NCBI RefSeq assembly: GCF_963855985.1
Contig: NC_087099.1
Location: 5,238,001 to 5,302,000 of the forward strand
Source: Ostrinia nubilalis
Taxonomy: Eukaryota; Arthropoda; Insecta; Lepidoptera; Crambidae
Reading direction: 5' to 3'
Length of the DNA: 64,000 nt
Shown: piece after piece, positions 1-11,135 of the stretch
How positions within the stretch are numbered: the first letter of the stretch is position 1
Layout: every line of letters starts with the position of its first letter
Translations under genes and position numbers: made by a program
Notes under the pieces: model-generated
The model's database searches: none
What the model was told of the DNA's origin: nothing
Seen by the model: the letters and a program-made list of their open reading frames with translations, nothing else

Positions 1-483
1 CGAATTCCAAAGAGTGTCGAAATGGGACGGATTCTTTTTCCAATCCCTTGAAAGCCGATTAGGGCTCCAATGCACTACAGCTTCCACTCTGAGTTGCAGG
101 ATGGGTTCAGAAATTGCCAACTGTTTGATATGAGGCTTTACATCAAAGATAAAATATGTATAAGAATAGTAAACGTTAAAAAATCGCAAAAAGCAAATAA
201 GTTTCATAAATTTTGCTCTTAGAGATCTTTTACATGTCTCATTTTTCTTTTAAGACGAACATTTAACTCGTGAAGAAACCTTGCAACAAACTTGTACCTT
301 TATAAGCAAGTTTAAAAATAGACATTATACCTTCTATAAGTTAGTTTCTTCTTGAAGTCATCGGTGCATCGAGCACTTTAGATAACTAAAGATAATAATA
401 TCTGCACGTGATTTGAATGATATAGTAAAGCTAATGACAACATACAAAGTCACGAATTTTGGTAGAGAATTATTATTATTGTG
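1..483. other. No recognisable feature
   Basis: AT-rich sequence on both strands with no convincing coding, RNA or repeat signal. Nothing supportable is seen before the dispersed repeat that begins near 484. Confidence 0.6.
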
Positions 484-561
484 TTTTTTTTTATGTGACA
501 GGAAGCAAACGAGCAGACGGATCACCTGATGGTAAGTGATTACCGTCACCCATAGACACCC
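484..561 (+). repeat. Dispersed repeat family A, copy 1
   Basis: A poly-T run leads into a block containing GATCACCTGATGGTAAGTGA and ending in CATAGACACC. A closely matching copy lies at 9064-9139, so the block is a repeat and not a gene. Any short open frame across it is incidental. The class is not determinable here because only this core is shared. Confidence 0.7.
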
Positions 562-871
562 GCTTACTTTGTGTAGGTTTCAACGTGGTAAGTACGTGGT
601 CTCTTACTAGAGCATAGTCCTTCATTAGCATAGTCAATAACCCCAGCAAACAATAATCTCTTCATTAATGAAGTTATTGAACCAAATAATTTGTCTAAGT
701 GTACTTATTTACCAAGATATTATATTTGCTGTGTTAATCATAACAAGATTTAATAAACCTATACCGAAGCTTTGAACTTCTTATTAGAACGTTAATTAAA
801 TCTTAAATCCTATGAACTCGTATTGAAAATCTTGATACGTAGTCATTCAAACGCTTCAATTTTCTCATATA

Positions 872-905
872 TCGTCACCGTCGTGGCAGAATTAAATAAC
901 TGACA
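872..905 (+). repeat. Left terminal inverted repeat of the 872-3524 transposon
   Basis: Thirty-four bases, perfect reverse complement of 3491-3524. It contains the first copy of the GTGGCAGAATTAAATA motif. Confidence 0.9.
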
Positions 906-1534
906 AAACCAAAGTTGCGAGATATTCACGTTTTTGTGTTTTTTTTCGTTAAAAATGGCGATAACTTTTAAGGGTTAAAATATTTTACTGTCGGTCTTTT
1001 GATATTTTATACAGCAAATTTACCTTTATTAATTCAATAGTATTCGATGACGTTACTTTGTATTATTTTAAATAAAAAAATAAAAATGTAATTATTTAGT
1101 TTTGCCACAACCGTATTTTACAACTAAGTTGCAGTTATTTAGTTTTTGTATGTCATTTATTTAGTTTTGCCTCAACCAAGGTATTACAAAAACGAATATT
1201 TCCATTGAATAAGTACACTTGTTTAATTTTGCCACACTTTTATTGACCTAAATGTTGATTTATTCATTTTATTTTATGTGTTTTGTCAATGCAATTTTAG
1301 TCAAAATCTGTAAAATTGTTAAATAATACTAGAATATAACTACTTATTTAATACTTATAAATTTTTAACAAATTGGTATGGTAACCATCAACATCAGATT
1401 CCTATAACATTGAAATACAATTAAAAGAACCAACATCGAAATGAATGTCAAAATTAAAATAATCCAAAACCAATAAAACTGTAATAGGGATCTCTCCCTA
1501 GGGATCCATAGGGATTCCTTACCCTCAACGTCAT

Positions 1535-3084
1535 AGCAGAACGACGTTCAATGTCTCTGCAGATCTCCGTTGACGCTAAGGCACATCGGCAGCTCAATAG
1601 ACAGATATGGAAGTCCTTGCAACATGATGTTCGCAACTTTAATACAAATAGTATTAAAGAGGCGATAGAGCGGAACCAAGGCTCGAAAGTGTTCGCAAAA
1701 GACTACTCTATTGGGCGAAGCTAGCTTACGAAGCTGAAGACTGCGGAAGGTAGTGTAACGTCAACAAAAGCCGAGGTTCTGGGTGAGATTGAAAAGTTTT
1801 ATGGACAGCTATATACCTCGACGAAGATATTGTGGATATCAGCATTAGCAGCCTATACGAGATTAGGATGGCTCTCAAACACCTAAAGAACAACAAGGTA
1901 CCGGGTGATGACGGAATAACCTCGGAGCTTCTGAACGCGGGTGGAACATCGATATTAAAGTCAAGTCCTTCAGAGACTATTTAACTTCGTCTTACTCCAG
2001 GGAACAACGCCAGAGGCATGGAACAGAAGCGTGGTGGTACTCTTCTTCAAGAAAGGGGATAAAACCTTGCTGAAGAATTACTGACTAATCTCACTTCTGA
2101 GTCATGTCTACAAGCTGTTTTCTAAAGTTATCACGAATGATCTCGCGCGTAGGTTCGATGACTTCCAGCCTCCCGAACAAGCCGGTTTCTGAAAAGTATC
2201 GGTACATATCGAGATGCTGAAGTGCTTATACACGCCACCATGTTGGTCCGAGTACAGGAGTGGAGTACGAGGGCGATTCCTCTGCAGCGTGGCATGAGGG
2301 AGATGTTATATCTCCGGATCTCCGAAACTATTCACCGCTGCATTTGAAGACGCTTTCAAACTCCTTGAATAGAAAGGATTCGGCATAAACATCAACGACG
2401 AGTACATCACTCACCTTCGGTTTGCCGACGATATTGTGTGGTCAGTGCAAAATCACTGGAAGACCTCGGCACAATGCTCGAAGACCTTAATCTCCCAAAA
2501 GGTAGGCCTTCGGGTGAACAACATGGAAAAACGAAGCTTTTGTCAGTTTTGTCGAATGTCTATGTTGCGCCCTACCCAGTTTCGGTTAGGAGCTCGAATC
2601 TCGAGATTGTTGACAAGTATGTCTACCTCGGATAAACGTTTCAACTAGGTAGAGAAAGAGGTCGAATCCAAGTCGGCTGGGTAGCGTTCGGGAAACTACA
2701 CAACATCCTTTCATCCAAAATATTTCAGTACCTAAAGACGAAAATCTACGATCTGTATGTGTTACCACTGATGATGTATGGCTCGGGAACGCGGCCTCTT
2801 ACTATAGGCCTTATAAATAAGCTCAAAGTTGCACAGCGTGCTTTGAAGAGGGCTATGCTCGGTTTTTCTGTACAAGGCACATAGTACGCAGAACTGACAG
2901 ACGATGGGGCAGCAAGGTTCTGGAGTGGAGGGCACGTACCGGAAAGCACAATGTGGACTTCATAAAGGTAGCAAGAAAGCACTGGATGCAGACCGCTACC
3001 AGCCGGTCATATTGAAAATCATTGGGGGAGACCTATGTTCGGCAGTAGACGTCCTATATGGCTGAAATGATGATAATGATGATT
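1535..3084 (+). pseudogene. Decayed RTE-like LINE (endonuclease/reverse transcriptase) fragment
   Basis: Reading on the plus strand through several frameshifts and stops gives reverse-transcriptase blocks in the expected order. An upstream linker near 1542-1700 matches the region before the RT domain in RTE-type proteins. PGDDGITSELL is encoded from about 1901. A KKGDKTLLKNY-like block lies near 2052-2085. The catalytic block FADDIV lies at 2421-2438. The C-terminal thumb-to-tail region runs from about 2790 to 3060, and the 3' end is a short ATG-type simple repeat, as in RTE elements. The 5' endonuclease part is absent. It is nested inside the TIR transposon at 872-3524 in sense orientation. 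RTE clade assignment is by recognition of the domain pattern and tail and has not been tested against a database. The element cannot encode an active protein as it stands. Confidence 0.8.
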
Positions 3085-3181
3085 GTAACTATCCAGATTC
3101 AACATCTGAGTAATGAACATTGAAATTAAAAGTAACATTTAAAGTAATGTTACAAAAATGAAATAAATCAAAAACACAATT

Positions 3182-3330
3182 GTACGAGTATTTTGAAGCA
3201 ATGTTTCGGATTGAGTTGTGGCAGAATTAAATAAAGTCACTTGTTGACTTTCTTAGTACAAGTATTTTGAAGCAACGTTCGCAGTGAGTTGTGGCAGAAT
3301 TAAATAAAATCACTTATTCAGTTTTGCCAC
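3182..3330. repeat. Tandem duplication of about 74 bp in the right subterminal region
   Basis: Two adjacent units (3182-3255 and 3256-3330) share AGTATTTTGAAGCAA followed by the GTGGCAGAATTAAATAA motif. The duplication multiplies the putative transposase-binding motif near the right end. Confidence 0.75.
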
Positions 3331-3490
3331 GTAAATTCTACAACAAACAGAGTTGTAATTTATGGTCAATAGTTTCACTAAACTGAAGATATCTTTGGAA
3401 ATATCATAGATATTGCCACGAGAGTAAGATCAAAATATAGGTAACACTTTCTACTATACAAAAAGTGGAAAAAGTGGTTTTTGCCAAAAG

Positions 3491-3524
3491 TGTCAGTTAT
3501 TTAATTCTGCCACGACGGTGACGA
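3491..3524 (-). repeat. Right terminal inverted repeat of the 872-3524 transposon
   Basis: Thirty-four bases, perfect reverse complement of 872-905, followed directly by TA. Confidence 0.9.
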
Positions 3525-3885
3525 TATGTACATGTACAAGGTACCTAAGAAGTTAAGAATATCCTTGAGTAATATGAACCTTATTTCGTCTTAATAAGGT
3601 TGGGGTGAATTATGTGAGATTCTCTTTGCAAGCCTGTGCACATATTAGTATAAGAGGATTACGTATGTTGGCTGGCACGCCTCGGGTGCCATGATACGAT
3701 TCTTACGGTTTCCGTATTCTACATTCAATACGTTTTGAAACTTTTTGAGTATGAAAATAAGGCGTGAATTGATTGGAAGTGTATTCTTTTTTTCTCGTAT
3801 CGGCGGCTTTAACAATGTTTTTGATATCTTGAACAAATTGTGCAAAAATATAGCTAAATAGCTAATACTTATTTTTTTTTGCATA

Positions 3886-3940
3886 TCAAGGCAAACGCAC
3901 CTGGTGTTAAATGAGATGCAATCTAGGATGGTACTTATTT
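3886..3940 (+). repeat. Dispersed repeat family B, copy 1
   Basis: The block ending GAGATGCAATCTAGGATGGT recurs, diverged, at 57921-58000. It is a short lepidopteran-type interspersed fragment of unknown class. Confidence 0.6.
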
Positions 3941-6087
3941 ATCTTCATTACTACTTTATGTTCAGTTTTTTGCATAAAAATCTAAGATTATCTTCCATAC
4001 GAAACACATCTTCCATACAATACAAAATGTCATCAATATTATATCCTAGCAGAAACACATTAGAAAAACGCATTCTTTTGTAATAGCGATTACACCCAAC
4101 CATGTTCAGTTCGCTAAATTGCCTATTGTACAGAAAACAACATAAAATATTCCATGACTGATAAAAACTTCGCCCAAACACACCGACGGTTTCCCATGAA
4201 TATTATCGCATCAATACAACATTCTTTCCCATTCCCAGGTTCCACTACTTCCAAAGACCCCGATAACAGGCACGGAAAATATCACTGTTTTTTCGCAGTA
4301 AATAAAAAGGTTCGTATCGAAAATACAAACAGCGCTCCCTGATTTACAGACACCGAGATGATAGTCCGGGAGGACGGAGAAGCAAAAGGATGCCCTTTTT
4401 AAAAACATCTTTCAAACCAGTCTGGCTCTTTCGTGAAAGAACATGCGATTTAGAATTATTCCTGAAATCATTTATTGAAACAAAAATTAAATGAACTGCA
4501 TTTTTTAATTAAAACTTTTATCAAAACATTGAGCTTTTACTATTTTGTCTGGAGTTGAAGTTAGGGTATATGACTTTTAGAAAAAATCGGTTCGTTCCTA
4601 CGTTTATTTAAAATATTGATTAAAGATAACGTTTATGTGATCATTATAATAAAATGTACTGACTAACGTTTTACAACACATCAACATTAAAGTTGGAAAA
4701 CTGTTGTTTCTTCAACGCTGATTCGCTTCTCTACTCGCCCGACCTAACACGGAACTCGTCCGATATATCAAGACGTAATGGAAATTTACCTGATCAAAGT
4801 GGTTGCAAACCCTTAAAATGTTGCCAATTTGTTCCTTTCACTCAATTTAGCAATACAAGCGAGTGTGTACAGATAATTTATGATTCAATGAATCGATTTT
4901 GATGAATTTTCACATGATTTTAACATGATATTAGATTTATTCGCGTGAAGAGTTCAAAAGGATTCAAAGGGATAAAAGGAATGAATGACAAAATTATAGA
5001 TGCTTTCATCGAATGCCAATATTTCTGAAATAGATTTAATTTTGTGTGCTTTTAGTATGAACTTCCTAAATAAGAATTTATGACGCTCTGTGCTTTATTT
5101 TATGCCATTTTCAGGTAAAATTCACAAGACATACGAGTATTATTCTGGACATGAAAAGCTAAGATTAACTTATACTTATGCAGGTGCATTCGTGTTTTAT
5201 ATCCACTTTACCCGTTAACGGTCTAACTGAGCTAAACATAAAGAATTTCGACATTAAACACGGCTGCTGGAGAATGTCAGCTCTGCACAAACGTTATACT
5301 TGAACGAAATTCAAGATTTGTTAGAGAAAATACGAGTATTATGACTTAAAATCCGCTGAACTAAGCAGAAAAAAATATCATTTTGTTTACTGGTTTAATT
5401 GTAATTTCAAAACTAACTTTAACCCTATTTGAAACTATTTTTTAATTACATACTGCATGGTAGAAAACTCTTATAAACAAAATACTTATAGATATTGTAT
5501 TCCTATGTTTGTGTGTTGCCAATTACATAGTAGAAAATCTACATCATCTAAAATAGAAAGACACGGGACATAACGCGACATTTATGAATGAGTTACATTA
5601 TGTACTCACGGTTTGTTATACATGTATATTTGGTTTATTTAGTGTGGTTTGGAAATTCAAACTGGGTTGAATTTCAGTAATTCTAATTAAAACGTATCGC
5701 ACAGGTACATAATTCGTCAAACTTTTAATAATTACCTCGGATCGAGTTAAAATAGGGAAACAGGGAGGTGGGGAAACGGGGAAACTGGGAAACGTGATTT
5801 CCCCGATCTTGCCAAAGTTACAAACTCCCACATCTTTAATTGTTTAATTTGATTCGCGGAATCCGGAGAATCCTAATATTGTGCGTGCCATGCGTTGCTT
5901 TGACTTTAATAATTGATTGGATGTTTAGTGTGATTCGCATTCGTTTGGGAAATTATAAAGTTTTCGTTGCTAAGTACGATAAGGGAGGAAATAGATAGGC
6001 TTCTTATACCGTGGGGGTTGAAACAATTGAAGTCACAATCCCGATGTGAGACAATATGCAATATGCATACAAAACTTGTATATCTCG
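3941..6087. other. No supportable gene
   Basis: AT-rich sequence without recognised repeats. The only compositional oddity is a purine-rich G-run tract at about 5756-5797. Small open frames here show no domain, splice or codon evidence. Confidence 0.5.
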
Positions 6088-6230
6088 TTAGTCTAGGCGT
6101 AGACCACCGATTTTTTGTCGGTCGATAGTTTAGTCAGGCCGTTAATCAGTATGGGCATGATTCTTCATAGAAATTAAAATCGGGCACAACTATCGGCCAA
6201 CTAAAAATCGGTGGTCTGCGCCTAGGCTAA
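6088..6230. mobile_element. Foldback-type MITE with ~45-bp terminal inverted repeats
   Basis: The left arm (6088 to about 6133) and right arm (about 6187-6230) are near-perfect inverted repeats containing AGACCACCGATTTTT and a GATAGTT block. The whole unit is only about 143 bp, so most of it can fold on itself. It begins TTA and ends TAA, compatible with a TTA/TAA target duplication of the PIF/Harbinger type. A related partial copy lies at 54903-55015. Confidence 0.75.
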
Positions 6231-6236
6231 TGTCCG

Positions 6237-6344
6237 CTAAAGGAGTTCTCCGGAGTCCAAAATTATTACGGATAGCCAAACTGATTCAAGCTTGAAACCA
6301 AATAGAGGAACAGTGTAAGGGCCCTCCAGATCGTTATAGTCCAA
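6237..6344 (-). CDS. Possible terminal exon, unidentified
   Basis: On the minus strand an acceptor-like TTTTAAACAG ends at 6345. It is followed by 35 open codons and a TAG stop at 6237-6239. The peptide starts LDYNDLEGPYTVPLFGFKLE and looks compositionally protein-like, but I do not recognise it. Its 3' boundary is 7 bp from the MITE at 6088-6230. It could be a true last exon, a pseudogene remnant or chance. Two other exon-like stretches lie upstream on the same strand (6592-6784, 7720-7852). Confidence 0.22.
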   Translation of the reverse strand: MDYNDLEGPYTVPLFGFKLESVWLSVIILDSGELL

Positions 6345-6591
6345 CTGTTTAAAATCAACTCGACTACACAGAAAAATATAGGCTTGCTTCAAGTATATAA
6401 AAATTTTCTGTAGAACATGTTTCTTGCGAAAAAAAGTGTCTCCAAAAAAAACTGCGAAAAAGTCTGTTCACAAACTACAAATCCGTTGAGACGTCAAAGA
6501 GGATACAGTATCCTAAAAACTCGTATGTGTCAACGTAAAAGAAAATACGAGGTTCTCGTATAAAAAATTCAAATGATATCGCGAACCTTAC

Positions 6592-6784
6592 TTTCAGGGT
6601 TGCCAAAGCTGCGGTGTATTCAAAACTTGTCCAACTACTTTCACCGACAATGCTCTTAACCATGTCGAGGCTCGAGGGACACGATTCTTCAAAATTGAGA
6701 TGGAACAAGTTTTTCGGCTCTTTGAGAATCATCAGGATATTTTTCATAAAGTATGGTAGAATCCAGAAAAAAGATTCTCAGAAT
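6592..6784 (-). CDS. Possible internal exon, unidentified
   Basis: Minus-strand stretch bounded by an acceptor-like TTACTTATAG and a donor-like GTAAGG. One frame is open from inside the segment to the donor and includes SSWTSFEYTAALATLK just before it. Another frame, open from the acceptor, reads LYEKYPDDSQRAEKL and then hits a stop. No single frame crosses the whole segment, so a frameshifted pseudogene exon is as likely as a real exon. The product is not recognised. Confidence 0.2.
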
Positions 6785-7324
6785 CTATAAGTAACGTACG
6801 TAATCTTTCATGAGTATTGAAAACTTTTTTCTTGAATTTAGTATTTCGAAACTTACGCAGAAAATGTGTGATAAATATCGTTCAAGACGAAAGAAAGATT
6901 TGTAATTCGCTTTATATCAGCTATCTTGTTAATAAAGCCATTTTCACACCTCGCGACATTCTAAAATATCACATTTATCTAGCTCAGTAATATAATCCTT
7001 GTTTGAACTCACAAAGCAAGCGTAAAGTTACAGAGTAAAAAATGTTTGGATAAAGTTGAAAAAATATTTGAAACCAGAGAGTTGAATAACAAACGACGCA
7101 ACTGTGGAGACTATTTAACGGCGGGAAATTTGTGAAAAAGTTGCGCCAAAATTAATGAGTCACATAATTTAGATGCGTAATGTGTGAGAAAGTTGATCTT
7201 TTAGTTGGTTTATGGAGCACTGAGGTTGATGGTACCTACCTACTGGCAAAATGTCAAAATACTTTTTTGATCTACGATTTAAGTCTGTTATGTTCCTACA
7301 TAATTTAAAGTTATTATTTTACAG

Positions 7325-7411
7325 TATTTTTCAGTCAGTTTAGTTTCAAACAACGATAAAAAAATCCAACAAACCCTAAAAGTTATTAAATTGAAAACCA
7401 AAGCGAAGCAG
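7325..7411 (+). CDS. Possible 87-bp phase-0 exon, unidentified
   Basis: On the plus strand a pyrimidine-rich TTATTATTTTACAG is followed by 29 open codons and then a consensus donor, CAG followed by GTGAGT. The peptide is lysine-rich (DKKIQQTLKVIKLKTKAKQ). Only one frame is open. A chance occurrence in 64 kb is quite possible and no partner exon was found. Confidence 0.15.
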
Positions 7412-7719
7412 GTGAGTCCGACTCTTTTTGAGAACCGGTAGAGATGTCGAAAGACGAATCAGAACACAACGGAATCCTTATGACTCAAAGTTAGCCAGTT
7501 TTTTGTTTCTACTCTTAAATAATCACAACTTGACTCTCACAAATTCCAAGTCCATTTTTATTCATCAGAAACTAAAGTAACTTCAAAACTTGTGCGCTTG
7601 GGAGCTCTAGATCCTTTTTCTTCACGTTGATTTTTATTGGAAACAAACCAACTTAATTCGAATGTAAATACTCTCATAAAAATGTAAACTGCGCTCAAGA
7701 AAAGCGGGAATATTCTTAC

Positions 7720-7852
7720 TTTCCACTGAAATGATTCTAAATCGCTTGGGAACCTCGTTGTTTCCTGGACTATTTTGTTCAGCATGTCTTGGATGTTGGA
7801 TTTTCGTCAGAAGTGCATCAAAATTTGTCATCTCTAGAGTCTGTATTTGCAT
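7720..7852 (-). CDS. Possible exon ending at a GTAAGA donor, unidentified
   Basis: Minus-strand stretch open in two frames up to a donor-like GTAAGA. One frame contains NKIVQETTRFPSDLESFQWK directly before the donor (phase 0). It shares strand and donor phase with the segment at 6592-6784, which could fit one decayed or real gene, but the family is not recognised. Confidence 0.18.
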
Positions 7853-7920
7853 AACAAGAGCTAAAAATTTGCCTTCGTTTCTACATCATTTAATTCCAGT
7901 GGATGCCCATTTGTAAAGGC

Positions 7921-9063
7921 AACTACCTAGAACTACCTTTGTTGAACCAAATCGTTGGCAGAATAAAGTAGTTTTAAAGTTGCCTGAAGTTTGGAGCTGC
8001 CTTAACTTTGAACACAACGGTGTGAGTTGTTTAGTATTACTTCAGCTTATTAACGACTGTTTGAACCGTTTACTTAGCTAGTAACGGGAATAAGTTTAGA
8101 ATAATTACAATTTAGCGGACGCTCAATTCTGCTAATGAACTCATTGTCTGTTTCGAAGTTAGATCATTAAAGTAGATTTAATTATTTTCAACGATAAAGT
8201 TGTATATTGACAAGCAAATTACATTTGTAGAGCTCTATAGAAATTGAGAGAGAGCTCAACATTTACTAGGTTTTGCTTAATTAAAAATTTTTGGTTTATC
8301 GTGTCCACATTTCTCAATAAAAATACTGTTTTAGATAATTTTACACTTACAGAAACTTTGATCCTGTTTTCAGATTTAATAGAAGATAAACTTATACTCA
8401 GAGCGTTTTTTACAGTATTTTTGGCACGGAACGGATTGAAAGTGTTAAATTAAAAATAATACCGAAACTTTAGAGATGATCACGTTTAATTACAGTTTAA
8501 ATAAAGTAAGTGCACAAACGTTTAATTACAGAATAACTTTACGTAAATGTGAGCTAATATCACTCAGACAAAATCAATATTACCTAACACCAAACCACAA
8601 TATGTACATTGTACCTACTTGGTTTTGAATTACTATATTTACATTTTGAAGATGTACCTATATTGAAATTCATGTTTTGGCGTAGACAAGTCTTAACAAA
8701 CTTGAAACCCAGAGCCTGTGAAAACCGGGCCTTGGTTATTGGGCGTTGCGAACAAACTTGTAACTTTGTTGTCATTTTCTCCGCAGACAATGGTCTGTTC
8801 TGACAAGGCTTACAGAACACAGTGGAAATGTAAAGAGTAAGTTAAGTTTATCGAAGTTTACAGAATACATTCGTTACATAGTCGCACCCGTGGATTTTTC
8901 CCAGCCTTTTGGCTTGGACCATTTTGAAGGGAGTACCTATAGTGTCGCTATGTACCACATTAATAACTTAAATGTGGTGAATAATGAACTTCTGGCTTTT
9001 ACCGTATAATGTAAGATTCTCTAGCTACTAGGGTATAGCAGGTTACAAAGATAACCTTTGTGT
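7921..9063. other. No recognisable feature
   Basis: AT-rich sequence with short open frames on both strands in the same places, which argues against coding. No repeat shared with the rest of the window was seen. Confidence 0.5.
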
Positions 9064-9139
9064 CTTTTTTATAGGTGAGGAGGAAAACGAGCACATGGAT
9101 CACCTGATGATAAATGATTACCGCCGCCCATAGACACCC
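9064..9139 (+). repeat. Dispersed repeat family A, copy 2
   Basis: Diverged match to 484-561, again with a poly-T lead-in, ATCACCTGATG and CATAGACACC. Confidence 0.7.
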
Positions 9140-9794
9140 TTAAAAACACACTTTCAGATTGTTTGAAATTGTTTGAGTCTTAATCCATTTGAGAATGTTA
9201 TCTAGCTTGAAGTGTTGCTTCAGAAAATGAGAAGCTTGTATAACACTATATTGCAGTTGGAATACTATTTATTTAAATCACCTCATAGTAGCCTTACTGC
9301 ACCCTTTTCAGCTGTGGCCACGAAAAATTTAAAGTTTTCCTCGAAGAAGGCCGTTTGGACAATTTACATAACAACAATGTGTTTTGTTCCTTTTTAGATT
9401 TTCCAGAGTGAAAATGTCCGTGTTCACGGCTGTTGTCCCACCACAAATGCCAGTGGATATTATTCAGAATATTTCTATTCATAGGTGCTTTGGGACTGCT
9501 CATCATTTGCTAATTAACATTCACAAATGGTGATTAGATTTTTGTGAAGAATTATAATGTTTGATGATAAATAAAAATTATTAGAAACTTTTTTAACAGG
9601 CCAGTAGCTAGAGAAAATTATTTAAATGTTGGTAATTTACTGTTCTATTTATAACACCCCACTATAAGCTCATAATAATAAATACTTTTTTGTGCATTTT
9701 AACATTTTTGTCATACTTATTAGTAAATAATATTTTTTTATCAATGAGACTATTTTTTAGCGAATTTTATCCTTTCAATATGAAAAATCCTTTC

Positions 9795-10010
9795 AATGAG
9801 GGCTATCGTTTTAGCGCTCACCAGTTGGCGCCACTGTAGAGTAAGGTCCTGTCACTTGCTAGTAGCGAAGACAGTGGCGCCAACTTGTAAGCGCGAAAGT
9901 GGTAGGAGGACTATCGCATTTGCACTCATCAAGATGGCGCCACTGTAGAGTAAGGTCCTGTCAATCGCCAGGGGTGCCAACTGTTGAGTATAAAAACGAT
10001 AGCCCTCATT
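9795..10010. mobile_element. MITE with internal tandem duplication
   Basis: The termini are inverted repeats: AATGAGGGCTATCGTTTT at 9795-9812 matches the reverse complement of the right end at 10010. Inside, a block containing GGCGCCACTGTAGAGTAAGG occurs twice (about 9829-9856 and 9935-9962). The element therefore looks like a head-to-tail dimer or internally duplicated unit. Protein frames across it are incidental. Confidence 0.8.
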
Positions 10011-10162
10011 GTATTTACACATATGTTTACACAAATAAATACATCAAAGGTTTGCATTTTTCCTAATGCTGAAGCCGGAAAAATAATAAATGATATCTCA
10101 ATATTATACCTTTTTGAGGTGGAAATATTTTTTTCTGGAATGCCAGCCAATTTAAAAATACT

Positions 10163-10285
10163 TAGGCTGAGTTGCACCACCTAACTTTGACCGTAACTAT
10201 AACGGTAACCGGTGTATTTTGTATGGAGTTTGACAGATTTTTAACGTTTGTTTAAGTCAAAGTAAGATGGTGCAACGCAGGCTTA
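10163..10285. mobile_element. MITE family F1 (GTTGCACCA ends), copy 1
   Basis: About 123 bp, beginning TAGGCTGAGTTGCACCACC and ending in the inverse. The interior contains ATGGAGTTTGACAGATTTT. Other copies: 12325-12445, 22061-22178, 39920-40043 and 59532-59651. Confidence 0.8.
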
Positions 10286-10356
10286 CGTGCTATTGACAGA
10301 CTATTTATAGTTTCAGTGTGCAAACAAATTCGTTTACAAGCTGAGAGAAAACAAAA

Positions 10357-10587
10357 TCCTACTTATATTATAGATGTGAAAGTTTATGGGGATAGATGTT
10401 ATTGTATGGATTTATGTTTGTTACTCTTTCACACAAAAACCCGACGGATTTAGATTAAACTTTACAATATATTTTTTATGCACATCACAATAACCTAACT
10501 AAAGTGTAACTAGAATAAAGTTTAAAATGTATGACGATCTGTGACAAACTGAATTTCACACAGGCGAAGCCACGGCAAAAGCCAGTC
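10357..10587 (+). repeat. Short interspersed repeat family S, copy 1 (diverged)
   Basis: Begins with a TCCTACTTATATTATAGATG block and ends near GGCGAAGCCACGGCAAAAGC. This is the reverse orientation of copies at 27175 and 28011. Class (SINE versus Helitron-type) cannot be decided from the sequence. The family recurs at 23652, 27175, 28011, 31120, 52838 and 57137. Confidence 0.65.
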
Positions 10588-10990
10588 TCACTATCTCATG
10601 GTTGTAAAATCACAGCCCAACAGGAAGTGTTTTATTTGTAGAGAGACGATATTCAATTGATAAAAACAGGTATTGTATAAAAAGTATGTCAAAACGTTTT
10701 ATTTCCGAACCATTCATTGGGAAAAATCACCGAGACAATATTTATTTTTAACTTGCGTGCTGATAAAAGTGCGATTCATAAATTTCAAAGAAACGGGTCT
10801 ATTAATAGACAATGTTACAATACTGTTTTTATTTCGTGACACTTTGGTTATCTGTTTCATGAAACAAATAAATTGCTGAATTTTATTAAAAATATTTCAC
10901 AGTTTTTTATCAAATTCCGAGAATCATCGTCGCAATTCGATTATCGGTAATATTTCGTTATAATCTTTTTCTAAGAAAATCTTTAGCGAG

Positions 10991-11135
10991 TTACGCTCGT
11001 ATTCACAAACATTATGAGGTCTCACAGTGCACGTGGACAGGGTCACAAACGAACCAATCACGAAGCTTTATTCAACGATGTGCGTTCGATTTGCTGCTTC
11101 ACTTAAGCAAGCATCGATTGTGAATACGGGCGTTA
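10991..11135. mobile_element. MITE family F2 (CGCCCGTATTCACAAAC ends), copy 1
   Basis: About 145 bp with inverted ends TTACGCTCGTATTCACAAAC and a matching right end. The interior has ACCAATCACGAAGC and CTTGCTTAAG-type blocks. Other copies: 13256-13399, 32918-33045, 50323-50551 and 58375-58526. TTA/TAA at the tips suggests a 2-3 bp target. Confidence 0.8.

Larger units (their letters stand above)
872..3524. mobile_element. TIR DNA transposon with subterminal motif array, carrying a nested LINE
   Basis: Positions 872-905 and the reverse complement of 3491-3524 are identical over 34 bases, beginning TCGTCACCGTCGTGGCAG. Both ends abut TA (870-871 and 3525-3526), the expected TA target duplication; ATAT is also possible. 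Inside each end a motif of the form GTGGCARAAYTAAATAA recurs on both strands: 883, 1092-1108, 1157-1173, 1221-1235, 3218-3234, 3291-3307 and 3314-3330, plus the right TIR. Such arrays usually bind transposase. No transposase is visible, and the centre (about 1480-3084) is a decayed RTE-like LINE. Without it the carrier would be about 1.0-1.1 kb and non-autonomous. The superfamily is not assigned. The TA flank suggests Tc1/mariner-type targeting, but the subterminal array is not diagnostic. Confidence 0.85.
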
